Shown here: piece by piece, positions 1 to 9,887 of the stretch
Layout of the letters: each line of letters opens with the position of its first letter
Position numbering within the stretch: the stretch's first letter is position 1
Assembly (NCBI GenBank): GCA_029204225.1
Contig: CM055097.1
Span: 33,294,804-33,358,803 of the forward strand
Origin: Diphasiastrum complanatum
Lineage: Eukaryota > Streptophyta > Lycopodiopsida > Lycopodiales > Lycopodiaceae
DNA length: 64,000 nt
Direction: 5' to 3'
Notes under the pieces: generated by a model
Database searches by the model: none
Told to the model about the DNA's origin: nothing
What the model saw: only the letters and a program-made list of their open reading frames with translations
Made by a program: the position numbers and the translations under genes

Positions 1-2
1 TG

Positions 3-821
3 GCCAAACTAGAAGTCCAATTGAGAATGAGTAGTACGGAGCATCCTGAATCGGATGGCCAAACTGAGAGAGTCAACCAGACCTTAGAGGATATGCTTAG
101 AGCGTTTGTTGGTGATAAGCAAACTCAGTGGGAGAAGTACTTTCCACTGTTGGAGTTTGCTTAAAATGACAAGAAAAATGTGAGTACTAAGATGAGTCCT
201 TTCGAGCTTAACTATGGATTTAGGCTAGCTAGCCCTGTCACGGTAGGAATTCCTCAAAGAGTGCCTAGTGCGGCTAATTTTCTAACTCAAATGAATGAAA
301 TGCTTGAGTTAGCGAAGGTTAATATTAGGCAAGCGATGGATCGAGCAAAGTCATATGCTGATCATAATCGCACGCCTAGAGATTTTGTGGTAAGAGACAT
401 GGTGTTTCTCCAAGTACCCAAGGACTCTAAGACCCTTAAGACGGGCAAATGTTACAAGTTGTCCCCACGTTATTGTGGACCTTGGAAAATTGTTAAAAGA
501 ATCAGTGATGTTTCTTATAAGTTAGATTTTCCTAAAACTTGTAAAGTGCATCCTGTATTTCATGTTTCTAGATTGAAACGGGTTTTACATAACGGTGATA
601 ACTTCTTGTCTGATGGTTTGTTTGCATTCCAGGAGCAGGGAGAAGTAACGCATGGGCCAGTGAGGGTATTGGATAGGCAAGAGAGGCGTTTACGCAACCG
701 TGTGATCCGTGAGTACTTGGTCGCTTGGCATGGCAGGCCTCTTTCTGATGCTACCTGGGAGACCGCGCACAGTCTGCGTGCACAGTACCCTAGCTTTGCC
801 ATCGCGGACGATGTTACATGA
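3..821 (+). pseudogene. Ty3/gypsy integrase C-terminus with chromodomain
   Basis: This is the 3' part of a gypsy pol gene whose 5' part lies outside the window. Reading from base 3 gives the end of the integrase core (HPESDGQTERVNQ, the segment with the catalytic Glu). The GPY-type C-terminal domain follows (LSPRYCGPWKIVKR, then VFHVSRLKR). At the end is a chromodomain-like stretch (EYLVAWHGRPLSDATWE), which would direct integration to marked chromatin in chromoviruses. An in-frame TAA at 162-164 falls where a relative keeps FAYND, so the copy is disabled by one base. The frame is otherwise open to 821. A related but different copy lies on the minus strand at 59230-59860. Family assignment is confident; activity is not expected. 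Confidence 0.9.
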
Positions 822-1489
822 GGGGGGAAGGGATGTTACAGCTTTTACTCCTTGTCCCGGTTGTTTACTGTTTTTACTTATAGATGTACTTCTTGTAAAT
901 ACAGAAATGGCTAAGTCACCGGCCTGTGGTGACCTTTGTAACAGAAATGTAAATAAAGCTGTTAATGATGTTTCTGAGCCTCAGAGTTGCATGTTGCTTG
1001 GGTATAGGGTACTGGGTCATTAATTTGGAGTGGCTGGATTGACGTCCTAAAAAGTAGGAGAGTTGACTACTCAACGTGACACATGTCATATGCTCACTGG
1101 GACACTTGGTCCAGTGAATGATTGACACATACGGTCCACTTGGACATTTGGTCCAATGGATGAGTGACACGTGTCAGCCTACTCACTTGCCTATGTGTTA
1201 GGGTACTGCCAAGTGGCAAGTGTCGACAGGGCATGGAGTTGGCCATGTGTCAAGATTTAGAAAGGGTCAGGGTTAAGGGGTGCTTGAGGATTTTGGATAA
1301 GTGAGCCTAGAGAGAGGCATTCCTCATGATAATCTATAGAACAAAGGCTGGGAGGAGACAAGGCAGCCAGCTCCACTGTGTTTTTGTTTGAGGCTATGTG
1401 CTTGCAGGGAATCAGAGAGGCTGGAAATTTGTGGCGATCAATGCATGTTTTGGACGGGTGTCAGTACGAAGATCAGGGAGAGCCTGACA
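822..1489 (+). repeat. Polypurine tract and 3' LTR of the left-edge gypsy element
   Basis: A purine-rich tract just after the pol stop (centred on 822-833, AGGGGGGAAGGGA) is followed by TGTTACAG at 834, the probable LTR start. The other end is put near 1489 (CCTGACA) because recognisable minus-strand LINE coding sequence begins there. The LTR is therefore about 656 bp and contains AATAAA near 951. Short diverged repeats of a GGACAC/TTGGTCCA type occur at 1095-1165. The 5' LTR is outside the window, so neither end has been confirmed by comparison with its partner. Confidence 0.7.
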
Positions 1490-2134
1490 CATGCCCAATC
1501 ATGATGTTGTGATAGTTATCAGGTCTCATGGGATCATGGCTTTTATGGATAGGGTAGATGATATTGTTGCACCCAGGAGGGAAACTAGTATTGACTGCTC
1601 GGTTAAGGAGATGAATGAGTATGGGTGCTAGTGTATCAGGAGCATGGATAAGGAGCTCAGATTCCAAGTCCCGAACAGCTCATGCACAACATGTTTTCAT
1701 CTTCTTAATAGCTGCAAGGACCATATCAAGCGTAAAGAAGGAGAATTTGGAAGGGCAAGGGAAGGTGACAATGGGTGTGTCAATATGAATAGTGTACAAG
1801 GTGGTGACATTGTCAGTCCAAGTGTGGAGATCATTCCATAAAGGAGTTCAAGGGTGGGGAGTAAACTTGTGCCAAAAGGTCCCAATGGAGGAATTGAAGA
1901 GAAGGTTAAATAATGTTTCTACAACCATTCGCTTCATAGGTGTTCTCTTTAGTGCGAGGATATGATGACAAGTATGTTTGGCATCTCGAAGGAGAGAGGT
2001 CGTGTGAGTGGTGTTTTGCTTGGACAGCTTGATGGTGATAATAGTGGTAATCATCATCATACCAAGGTTGTTTAGCGGATTGGTATTAGGGATACCCTTT
2101 ACTCTCACATTTTGTGCTTCCTGTCGTGTCAATT
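1490..2134 (-). pseudogene. Rearranged LINE fragment (ORF1 piece joined to endonuclease/RT piece)
   Basis: Read on the minus strand, the fragment starts directly after a (TC)n run. It has a short ORF1 piece (NVRVKGIPN near 2100-2060), then jumps to the end of the endonuclease region (QPWYDDD) and on into the start of the reverse transcriptase domain (GTFWHKF near 1890, IYPIHKSHDPMRPDNY near 1540). The same order, without the internal gap, is seen in LINE A and LINE D, so about 1 kb has been deleted. The 3' side is cut at the LTR boundary near 1489, suggesting that the gypsy element inserted into this LINE. Several frame breaks make it non-coding. Confidence 0.82.
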
Positions 2135-2344
2135 GAGAGAGAGAGAGAGAGAGAGAGATCTTTATTAATGTCCATGGAATACCCTAAGGTACATAGGACT
2201 GAAAAAAAGGTACATGTCAAGTGTGCTTGGTGGGAGCGTGAAAGCTCAACCACCTAAAAGAAACAAGATTACAATAAAACAGGAAACAGTGCTATGCACA
2301 AGGAGAGTCAAGCATCATAGATGTCTCTCTGCTGTGAAAAAATG

Positions 2345-2350
<6 letters not shown>
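2135..2350 (-). mobile_element. LINE 3' end (hairpin plus (TC)n tail), 3'UTR-only copy
   Basis: On the minus strand this 190 bp unit begins after a (TC)n run at 2351-2407. It contains ACATGTACC and ends with a hairpin at 2179-2192 (GTACC, loop TTAG, GGTAT). The sequence ACATTAATAAAG and a (TC)n tail at 2158-2135 follow. The same 3' end is found on every LINE tail in the window. Nothing of ORF1 or ORF2 is present, so this is an extremely 5'-truncated LINE copy placed between two (TC)n runs. Confidence 0.8.

Positions 2351-2407
<57 letters not shown>
2351..2407. repeat. (GA)n microsatellite
   Basis: Uninterrupted GA dinucleotide run of about 57 bp. On the minus strand it is a (TC)n run directly upstream of the 3'UTR-only LINE copy. 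It is either the tail of an older LINE or a pre-existing microsatellite used as the insertion target. Confidence 0.95.
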
Positions 2408-2410
<3 letters not shown>

Positions 2411-3090
2411 TTGGTTGATATTTTCCTTTTTGCTAGATTAATACTTGCAATGGCTATTATTGTGATGGATGGATGCCAAATGCTGCCAATAAGCCTAAAA
2501 TGTGGACGGAAGATTGGAGTGGCTGGTAACTTTGAATTATCTAATCTTTAAGTACGAAATATCATTCCTCAATATTAGTGAGTTTATATGAAGTTTGACA
2601 TAATCTTAGTGTTTTTGAGTTTTGGTCTTGGATGTGATTGGTCTTTCTCTAGTATCATGTTGTACTAGTCTAGCAAAAAGGCAACGATTGTTGAAGTATG
2701 TATTTATATGTTTAGGTAGTTGCTATGTTGAACCCAAAAGAAATCTTTATTCAATGTAAGCACGTTCTTGCTTCAATCTTATTTTTGAAAGTGTTAGCTA
2801 AAGGATAGTTTGTAGAGAGTAGATGGTCAAGTATGCCATTTCATAACATTCCAAAACTTGTTCTTTTTTCTTAGAAAGATATTCTATAAATATGATAACA
2901 TACTAAAAATAGGCATGTTCCATATGTAGCTCACTAAACAATATTCCCTAATAATTTCTAGTAAGAATAAAATCTGTGCAACTCGTTTATTTACCCGAAA
3001 GCAAACGTTGTGCTATTTTACTATCTTAACATACTTTCTTGGATAATATTCCTCAAAGATTTTTGTAAAGTGATTAGGATAAAAAAAAAA
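2408..3090. other. AT-rich stretch without recognisable gene
   Basis: Low-GC sequence with a 14-base A run near 3082-3095 and no convincing protein homology in any frame. It may be the decayed upstream part (gag, protease) of the copia remnant that becomes recognisable at 3091, but the sequence does not prove it. Confidence 0.4.
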
Positions 3091-3230
3091 AAAACAATTC
3101 GCTTCTTCCTATTCTCCCCAACAAAGTGGTGCTGCAATATGCACAAATAGAACCATTCTTGAATATGGCAACGTCATGTTGAGAGATTAAAATTTGCGAA
3201 GCACTTTATACACCAATATTTCTAGGTATA
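3091..3230 (+). pseudogene. Left part of old copia integrase remnant, split by gypsy insertion
   Basis: Translating from about 3095 gives FASSYSPQQSGAA and then NRTILEYGNVMLRD. This is the copia integrase segment normally read as SYTPQQNGVAERKNRT. Stops and substitutions show long decay. The reading resumes after the gypsy element at 9888, and the five bases GTATA flanking the gypsy on both sides (3226-3230 and 9883-9887) are its target duplication. Confidence 0.72.
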
Positions 3231-3663
3231 AGTTATGGACTCGGCTCATTACATTCGCCATGTCCATTTACATTTACTTTACTTTATGCATAAGCAGGCT
3301 TTGGGCCCTTTTTTATTCATTATTTGACATTTAGACTATATGGTTGGCCTTGGGCCCTATTATTGACATTTAGACCATATTATTGGCCTTGGGCCCTATG
3401 ATTCACTATATTGGTTATTTGGTCATATTACTGAGAGAGGGGGCCTTCTTGGAGGGTGCACTATTTTCCCTCTCAGTTTGGCCCTAGCCACTGGAAGCTT
3501 CCTTTTAGGGCTTCCTCTTGGCTACAAGTAGGGATTCTATGTCATTTGTTACTTGGCTTATGATATGATCTCCTTCTTTAGTCTCTTTAAGCTTGCTCTC
3601 TCCTGCTTTCTAGGGTTAAGTCTTGCTTATGTGATGCTTTCAGCCGTGGCTACGTTCATAACT
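3231..3663 (+). repeat. 5' LTR of gypsy element 1
   Basis: 433 bp, bounded by the inverted termini AGTTATG and CATAACT rather than the usual TG...CA. It contains repeated TTGGGCCCTAT units at about 3300-3400. Compared with the 3' LTR it lacks an 18 bp segment just before CAGCCGTGGC. The primer binding site starts at the next base. Confidence 0.93.
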
Positions 3664-3676
3664 TGGTATCAGAGCA
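3664..3676 (+). promoter_or_regulatory. Primer binding site, initiator Met tRNA type
   Basis: TGGTATCAGAGCA directly abuts the LTR end. It is the complement of the 3' end of plant initiator methionine tRNA, the usual primer for minus-strand synthesis in these elements. Confidence 0.9.
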
Positions 3677-4682
3677 CTTTCCTGAGCATCTCCATTGAGC
3701 AGATTTTTCTCTCACAGGAGGGCGCCCATCTTCAGCTTGGATTTTCACCATTTTTCAGCCGGATCTTCAGCATTTCTCCACACTTGTCTTGCAGATTTTC
3801 ACGACGGATCGGAGGAGGACAGGCGCCCACTTGCTGCCCATTTCTAGCGCCCTCTTGCTGGCTGCCTACTGCTGCATTTTCAGCCTTTTTCCTCCCCTAT
3901 TTTGGGCGCCCTACTGCCTCCTATTTGCTGCCCTATTGGGCGCCCTCATGCTTGCTGACCAGCGCCTTACTGCTCCTTCCTTTGCTGAAAATTTCCGCTT
4001 TTTGCTGCCCCTATTCGCCACCTTCCATCAGCCACTCCTAGCGCCCTACCAACCCATCTTTTTGATCCAATTTTTTTTTTGCCGTTTACTACCTCTCTTG
4101 GACGCCCACACTCCACCATAGCTAGCGCCCTACATCCGCCTCAATTTCAGCTCACCCTCCTACATTGCTGTCCGTGTTCGCAACCCTACCCCGGACAATA
4201 CAAACACGCCTAGATGCTTAGAAAGCCACTCCCACCCAACTTCATCGCGCATCGGGATTGCTCCCCGTCTTTATCGCAAACTTTTTTTTACCCTTGAAGG
4301 GAGATCTCTGATTTTTCAGCCTTGTTTCCTCGCTGCCCATACCTCCTTTTTGTTATCACTTCCTTTCCTTGGCTGCTCCCTTTCCAGCCCCATAGTCCAT
4401 TATTGTTTCCCATACTTTTACCCACCGTTTACTCCACGTTGTCGGGCCCTTAGCATCTTTTTTGGAGGCTGCCCGGTACCTTGACATATCGCCGCTATTT
4501 TTCAGCTCACTTCCGGTTGCGGTTACGAGGTATTTCTTACTAAGTTGTCATTGCCGTTCATCTTACATCGCGAGTTCTATTGTGTCTTTTCATTGGCATG
4601 CCTGTTTTGACGACTTATGTCCTCTCCTTTAGTTCGTCCAATTGTTTAGCACATTTCTTTTCTCGCTTACTTTTTCTTCCTC
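3677..4682 (+). other. Untranslated leader between primer site and gag
   Basis: About 1 kb, rich in C and T, with repeated GGGCGCCC and GCGCCCTAC motifs between 3720 and 4130. No convincing coding sequence is present. The packaging signal would be expected here, but nothing in the sequence identifies it. Confidence 0.6.
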
Positions 4683-5723
4683 ATGGCTAGCTCACCCACT
4701 ACACCTGCGAGTCATTCCGGACCTTTAGATGAACAGTTTGCTGATATGCGTGACTCTCTTACTCTCCTCAGTAGTCGTTTCGACCAAATGATGACCGGTT
4801 TTACCACTCTACAGACCGGCTTTGCCACTATGCAGTCACAGATTGATTCCTTACAACCACATGGATCTGGCAAAGCCCCTGTTCATTCATCATTTGGGTC
4901 TCCATTTGGACTTCCATCCTCGTCTACTTCCTTTGGCTGTGGGCCTCATTTTCCACCTAACCCACCACCCGGTTTTCCACGTCCTACAGCTCCTGAGTCA
5001 CATTTTTCACGACATCTAGCTCCTAAGCCACATTTTGCTCGAGATTTTCGTGATCGGGTACAGCTTGCCACCTATTCTGGTTCCTCTGACGGGAACTTGT
5101 TAGAGAATTGGTTTGCAAAGCTTGATACTTATTTTCAGATTTACCCTAAGACTGATCCTCAGAAGATCCAGTTAGCCGCCGTACATTTAGATGGACGTGC
5201 TGCCACTTGGTGGCGGGTCTACCGACTTGACCCTGATCGGGACGGTCTCCAGTTATGGCCTACCTTTCGTCGTGATCTTCGTCATGCTATGATTGACCCT
5301 CAGTGGCTGAGCTGCCAGCGTGATATATTCCGTAGTCTTTCTCAGACTGGTGATCTTTCCTCCTATACAGATCAGTTTATGGACCTTTCCTACCTCTTTA
5401 CAGATCTTCAGCCCACTGAGCTTATTTCTCGCTACATTGCTGGACTTCGTGGTGCTCTACGATACGATGTCTCTTCTTTCCGTCCACCCACACTTGTTGA
5501 GGCCATGTCCCTTGCTAGTACTTTACAGCATAAGTACCCTGATCCTGCTCCCTTTCACTTTTCTCAACCCCGTCCATCTCTTTCACCTCTACCATCTCCG
5601 GCCCCATCTGCCCCATCCACTGTCGTCCCGACCTCTTCTCTTACTTCTCCCGCTCCTCGCCCTCCGCCTCCTCGTCCTACTTTTGTCCGACGTTACACGT
5701 CTGCAGAGTTCGCTGACATTTAG
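4683..5723 (+). CDS. gag: Gypsy Gag polyprotein (capsid part)
   Basis: 346 codons from an ATG that opens the long frame. A Pro/Ser-rich N-terminal part leads into the retrotransposon gag domain (LENWFAKLDTYFQIY, then HLDGRAATWWRVY at about residues 140-180), which forms the capsid shell. A Pro-rich linker closes this segment. A TAG at 5721 ends the frame. The same frame continues immediately with a CCHC zinc knuckle (CFRCKSPDHIARDC, 5748-5789) and then pol. In the related remnant near 24615 the stop position is an Arg codon, so TAG probably arose by mutation of CAG; deliberate readthrough cannot be excluded. Confidence 0.88.
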   Translation: MASSPTTPASHSGPLDEQFADMRDSLTLLSSRFDQMMTGFTTLQTGFATMQSQIDSLQPHGSGKAPVHSSFGSPFGLPSSSTSFGCGPHFPPNPPPGFPRPTAPESHFSRHLAPKPHFARDFRDRVQLATYSGSSDGNLLENWFAKLDTYFQIYPKTDPQKIQLAAVHLDGRAATWWRVYRLDPDRDGLQLWPTFRRDLRHAMIDPQWLSCQRDIFRSLSQTGDLSSYTDQFMDLSYLFTDLQPTELISRYIAGLRGALRYDVSSFRPPTLVEAMSLASTLQHKYPDPAPFHFSQPRPSLSPLPSPAPSAPSTVVPTSSLTSPAPRPPPPRPTFVRRYTSAEFADI

Positions 5724-8051
5724 CAGAAGCGTCTTTGCTTTCGTTGTAAGAGTCCTGACCACATTGCCCGTGATTGCCGCCAGCCCCTGCCTACTTCTAC
5801 TGCTGTTTTCTACCATGAGGGCACTACCCCAGATGAGTTTGATATCTACATTCATATATCTGATGAGCCTGATCTATCTCTTGAGCCTTCTATTGATTTA
5901 CTTCCTGCTACTTGCCATGCTCAGCTTGCTTATGCTACCTGGACAGGGTGCCCCGGTCCTCGCTCCATTCGGCTACGTGTGCACATTACTGGTCGTGAGT
6001 ATATTGCTTTAGTTGATACCGGCAGCACTCATTCCTTTATCAGCAGTTATGTTCTCAGCCGGATACGCGCTTCACCTATTCCTGCTCCACAGCCTCTCAC
6101 AGTCGAGGTTGCCAGTTCTCACTCATTTCCTAGTTCTCAGATGTTTCAGGGATTATCCTACCGCATTGGTGATTTTTCTGGACAGGCAGATCTTTATATC
6201 ATTCCTCTGGAGCGCTATGACCTTATCCTTGGTGCTGATTGGTTTGCTTCATTGGGAGCGGTTACTTTGGACCTGGCTCAGCAGACATTGACATTTGTTC
6301 ATGATGCAGTGACCCACTCACTTGCTGGTATTGATTCTCAGGCAGGTTTCCAACTGATCAGCGGGAAGCAGTTTATCCGCAGCCTACCTAAGGCTCATTG
6401 TGCAGCTTTATTTTGTGTTCAGCGTGCTGCAGCAGATTCTCCAGTGACTACCTCTCCTCCAGCAGCTGTTCCTCAGGTGATCTCTGACTTATTACATCAG
6501 TATGCATTTGTCTTTTCAGAACCTACGACGCTACCACCATTACGTGATGTGAACCACCATATTGATTTGCGTCCTGGTTCTGCTCCTCCCTCCCGGCCTC
6601 CTTACCGTATGTCTACGTCTGAGCGTGATGAGGTTGAGCTTCAGATTACTGCTTTACTAGATCAGGGCCTTATTCTTCCTAGTCACAGTCCTTTTGGTGC
6701 CCCTGTTCTCCTTGTCAGTAAGAAAGATGGTTCGAAACGCCTCTGCATTGATTATCGTGCCCTCAATAAGTTGACCATCCGTAACCAGTATCCTATTACT
6801 CACATAGATGATCTCTTTGACCAGTTAGGCACCTCTCATCTTTTCTCTAAGATAGACTTACGTTCCGGCTATCACCAGATTAGGATGCATCCTTCGGACG
6901 AACACAAGACTGCGTTTCGTACCCATCTTGGTTTGTATGAGTTTCGTGTTCTTCCTTTTGGTGTTACTAATGGTCCACCAACGTTCCAGAATGTGATGAA
7001 TAACATCATGCGTCCTCTCCTTGGTCGTTGTGTTTTAGTTTATTTTGATGATATTCTTGTTTTTAGTAAGACTCTTGATGAGCATGTGTTACATCTTTCA
7101 TCTGTTTTTCAATTGCTTGTTCATCACCAGTTGTTTGCTAAACTTTCTAAGTGTTCCTTTGCTGTTGTTGAGATTGAGTTTTTAGGATTTCTCATTTGTG
7201 ATGGTCGTATTCGTTTGGACCCTCATAAGGTTCGGGCAATCGCTGATTGGCCTGTTTCCACAGATGTCCACCATGTTCGTATGTTTCTTGGTCTCGCTAC
7301 TCACCTTCGTCGTCCTGTTCCTCACTTTGCCACTGTGGCTGCCCCTCTTCATGCGCTTTTGAAGAAGTATAGTGCTTTTGTTTGGACTTCTGATTGTCAG
7401 TTCGCCTTTGACGCTCTTCGTCGTGCTGTTGTGGAGGCCTCTGTCCTGTGTTTACCACAGTTTGATCAGAAATTTATTGTTGAGACCGATGCTAGTAATG
7501 TTGGTTTGGGTGCCTTGCTTCGTCAGTCTCAGTGTATTATTGCTTATGAGTCGCGTCGTTTACGCTCTTATGAGCAACGTTATTTTGTCCATGAGAAAGA
7601 GCTTCTTGCCATTATCTATGCTCTTAAGAAGTGGCGCCATTACCTGTACCGTGTTCCTTTTGATATCGTTACTGATCATCAGTCCTTACGTTATCTCTTC
7701 TCCCAACGTGATCTTAGTGATCGTCAGTTTCGTTGGTTGCAGTTTTTACAATCTTTTGATTTTTCTATTTTGTATCGTCCTGGTCGTGCTAACACTGCTG
7801 CTGACGCATTGTCTAGACTTCCTGCTTTATTGAATACCCTTGTTGCCACGATCCCTTCCTGGTTTGATGATCTTCCATCTGCTTATCTTACATGTTCTGA
7901 TTTTCGTGATGTTTATAGTTCTGCTCCACCTATGTCGTCTTCACCTCATCAGGCTTATTCCATTGTTGACCATCGTCTTTATCATTATGGTTCTCTTTGT
8001 ATTCCTAGTTCTTTGGGTATCCGTTCTCAATTGTTGTCGGATGCTCATTAG
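5724..8051 (+). CDS. pol: Gypsy Pol: zinc knuckle, protease, reverse transcriptase, RNase H, integrase zinc finger start
   Basis: The same frame as gag continues after the TAG. In order are the Gag CCHC knuckle, the aspartic protease (LVDTGSTHSFIS, about 6010-6045), and the reverse transcriptase with KIDLRSGYHQIRMHP (6848-6892) and the catalytic YFDD (about 7040-7051). RNase H follows (VETDASNVGLGALLRQ near 7480; TDHQSLRYL near 7670), then the start of the integrase zinc-binding domain, with its first histidine near 8046. A TAG at 8049 interrupts the frame; the sister copy reads through the same place. Internal ATG codons (for example 5979) are not needed as starts. Confidence 0.92.
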   Translation, partial: QKRLCFRCKSPDHIARDCRQPLPTSTAVFYHEGTTPDEFDIYIHISDEPDLSLEPSIDLLPATCHAQLAYATWTGCPGPRSIRLRVHITGREYIALVDTGSTHSFISSYVLSRIRASPIPAPQPLTVEVASSHSFPSSQMFQGLSYRIGDFSGQADLYIIPLERYDLILGADWFASLGAVTLDLAQQTLTFVHDAVTHSLAGIDSQAGFQLISGKQFIRSLPKAHCAALFCVQRAAADSPVTTSPPAAVPQVISDLLHQYAFVFSEPTTLPPLRDVNHHIDLRPGSAPPSRPPYRMSTSERDEVELQITALLDQGLILPSHSPFGAPVLLVSKKDGSKRLCIDYRALNKLTIRNQYPITHIDDLFDQLGTSHLFSKIDLRSGYHQIRMHPSDEHKTAFRTHLGLYEFRVLPFGVTNGPPTFQNVMNNIMRPLLGRCVLVYFDDILVFSKTLDEHVLHLSSVFQLLVHHQLFAKLSKCSFAVVEIEFLGFLICDGRIRLDPHKVRAIADWPVSTDVHHVRMFLGLATHLRRPVPHFATVAAPLHALLKKYSAFVWTSDCQFAFDALRRAVVEASVLCLPQFDQKFIVETDASNVGLGALLRQSQCIIAYESRRLRSYEQRYFVHEKELLAIIYALKKWRHYLYRVPFDIVTDHQSLRYLFSQRDLSDRQFRWLQFLQSFDFSILYRPGRANTAADALSRLPALLNTLVATIPSWFDDLPSAYLTCSDFRDVYSSAPPMSSSPHQAYSIVDHRLYHYGSLCIPSSLGIRSQLLSDAH

Positions 8052-8645
8052 TCCCCAGTTGGGGGTCATTTTGGTTTTCAGAAGTCTTATGCTCGTCTTA
8101 AGGATCATTTCTATTGGCCATCCCTTAGGAAAGAGCTTGTTGTACTTATTCGTACCTGTCCTTTCTGCTTACGTAATAAGTACTCCCATGCTAAGTCCGC
8201 TGGTTTGCTTCAGAGTTGGCTTATTCCTCACCGCCAGTGGACTAATATTTCTATGGACTTCATCATTGGCCTTCCCCGCACCCGTCGTGGTCACGATTCA
8301 TGTATGGTGGTAGTTGACAGGTTCTCGAAACAGGCACATTTCATACCCATCCGCAGTACTATCACAGCAGAGCAGTGTGCACGCTTGTTCCTTTCAGAGA
8401 TATTTCGCCTACATGGGTTTCCTCGTACTATCCTTTCTGATCGGGATAGTAAGGTTACATCATTGTTCTGGACAGAGCTTATGCGTATATTGGATGTACA
8501 GCTTTTTATGGGGTCTGCTTATCATTCTACTTCTGATGGGCAGTCTGAGGTCCTTAACAGGATCCTTGAGGATTATTTGCGCCATTTTGTTACTCCTTCA
8601 GGGAAGGATTGGGATCAGCACTTATGTTTGGCAGAGTATAGCTAG
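8052..8645 (+). pseudogene. Gypsy integrase core (same frame, after stop at 8049)
   Basis: Continues the pol frame. It has the HHCC zinc finger (GGHFGFQKSYARLKDHFYWP, then CPFC) and the DDE core, with Asp in SMDFIIGLP (near 8260), Asp in ILSDRDSK (near 8440) and Glu in GQSEVLNRI (near 8545). The frame ends at a TAG at 8643, just after a 5 bp deletion relative to the sister copy at 48890 (which keeps AEYSYNSS), so the rest of the integrase is in another frame. As a unit the enzyme cannot be made. Confidence 0.88.
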
Positions 8646-9387
8646 CTCTGTTAGTACCAGCACCGGCGTTGCACCATTTTTATTATCTCATGGTTATGCA
8701 CCTCTTTTACCTGGTATTCCTCTTCCTCCCGAGGATACACCTGTGACACTGTCTTCATTTCTATCAGGTGCTCGCGAGCTTATTCTCCAGGCCAGTTCCC
8801 ATTTGCAGCAGGTCCAGCAGCGTTATCAGGCCTCAGTTGATCGTCATCGACGTCATGTTGAGTTTCATGTTGGTGATATGGTATATCTACGCCTACGGTT
8901 TGCACGTTATCATTTTATTCAGGGCCATGCTTCTACTGAGAAGCTTGCACCACGTTATTATGGGCCTTATTGTATATTGGAGGTTCTTAGTCCAGTTACA
9001 TATCGTCTTCAACTTCCTGCTTCCACACGTGCCTGTGATATATTCCATGTTAGTTTATTACGTGCTGCTATTGAGGATGATGCTCCTCGTGATGCTGAGT
9101 TTCCTACTGCACCGGATCTCTTTCCTTTATTACCTGTTGCTATCCTTCAGGTGCGTTTGCATCATAGTTGACGCCGCCGGCAGATTCAGTTCCTAGTCCA
9201 GTGGGATGGTCGTCCTGTTGAGGAGGCCACATGGGAGCCTATTGATGTCTTTTATCATACACCTTCACTTGCGGATCAGGCTCGTGCTCTTGCCGCACTT
9301 GTTGATTCCTCTACATCAGCTGTTGCTCCAGTTGTTATTACACCAGATGCTGTTCCAGTTGATCCTCCAGGGCTTGCTGTTACTTGA
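8646..9387 (+). pseudogene. Gypsy integrase C-terminal domain and chromodomain (shifted frame)
   Basis: After the deletion the coding frame is +1 relative to pol. It holds the GPY region (LAPRYYGPYCILEVLSP, FHVSLLRAA near 9040) and, after a TGA at 9169, a chromodomain (FLVQWDGRPVEEATWEP, about 9190-9245). The TGA stands where the sister copy has CGG (Arg). The chromodomain places the element among chromoviruses, which recognise modified histones on integration. The frame ends at a TGA at 9385-9387. Confidence 0.87.
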
Positions 9388-9420
9388 TCCAGTCGTTTAT
9401 GGCAGTTGGGTCTTATTTTT

Positions 9421-9431
9421 GTGTCGGGGAG
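9421..9431 (+). promoter_or_regulatory. Polypurine tract of gypsy element 1
   Basis: GTGTCGGGGAG lies immediately before the 3' LTR. The sister element has GCAGGGGAG in the same position (49840-49848). It primes plus-strand DNA synthesis. Confidence 0.75.
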
Positions 9432-9882
9432 AGTTATGGACTCGGGTCATTACATTCGCCATGTCCATTTACATTTACTTTACTTTATGCATAAGCAGGC
9501 TTTGGGCCCTTTTTTATTCATTATTTGACATTTAGACTATATGGTTGGCCTTGGGCCCTATTATTGACATTTAGACCATATTATTGGCCTTGGGCCCTAT
9601 GATTCACTATATTGGTTATTTGGTCATATTACTGAGAGTGGGGGCCTTCTTGGAGGGCGCACTATTTTCCCTCTCAGTTTGGCCCTAGCCACTGGAAGCT
9701 TCCTTTTAGGGCTTCCTCTTGGCTATAAGTAGGGATTCTGTGTCATTTGTTACTTGGCTTATGATATGATCTCCTTCTTTAGTCTCTTTAAGCTTTCTCT
9801 CTCCTGCTTTCTAGGGTTAAGTCTTGCTTATGTGATGCTTTCATAGACTAAATCTAGATCAGCCGTGGCTACGTTCATAACT
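9432..9882 (+). repeat. 3' LTR of gypsy element 1
   Basis: 451 bp, nearly identical to the 5' LTR except for an extra 18 bp (9845-9862, ATAGACTAAATCTAGATC) and about six substitutions. It ends CATAACT followed by the target duplication GTATA. A CTATAAGTA box near 9722 is a plausible TATA element; the 5' copy reads CTACAAGTA there. Confidence 0.93.
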
Positions 9883-9887
9883 GTATA

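Larger units (their letters stand above)
3226..9887 (+). mobile_element. Nearly complete Ty3/gypsy chromovirus with target duplication GTATA
   Basis: A full retrotransposon in the order 5' LTR (3231-3663), primer binding site (3664), leader, gag, protease, RT, RNase H, integrase, chromodomain, polypurine tract, 3' LTR (9432-9882). The 5 bp target duplication GTATA is intact on both sides. The LTRs differ at only about six positions plus one 18 bp indel, so the insertion is fairly recent. Coding capacity is nevertheless broken by stops at 5721, 8049 and 9169 and by a 5 bp deletion near 8650. It sits inside an older copia integrase. A sister copy is found at 41096-50219. Confidence 0.95.

Noticed and set aside
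2321-2551. Open frame with a long Arg-Glu repeat
   Set aside because: It is the translation of the (GA)n microsatellite; the same artefact appears at 27610-27894, 62133-62369 and 63545-63838.
3553-4121. Pro/Leu/Ser-rich open frames before gypsy gag
   Set aside because: They overlap the LTR end, primer site and GCGCCC-rich leader; there is no Gag or envelope feature.
5721-5723. Programmed TAG readthrough between Gag and Pol
   Set aside because: Possible in principle, but the related remnant has an Arg codon there, the CAG-to-TAG change is common in this window, and later stops exist in the same element.
8768-9196. Leu/Val-rich membrane-like proteins overlapping gypsy and LINE frames
   Set aside because: They are alternative frames of T-rich retroelement coding sequence, as at 5320-6012, 7372-7833 and 48751-49800.
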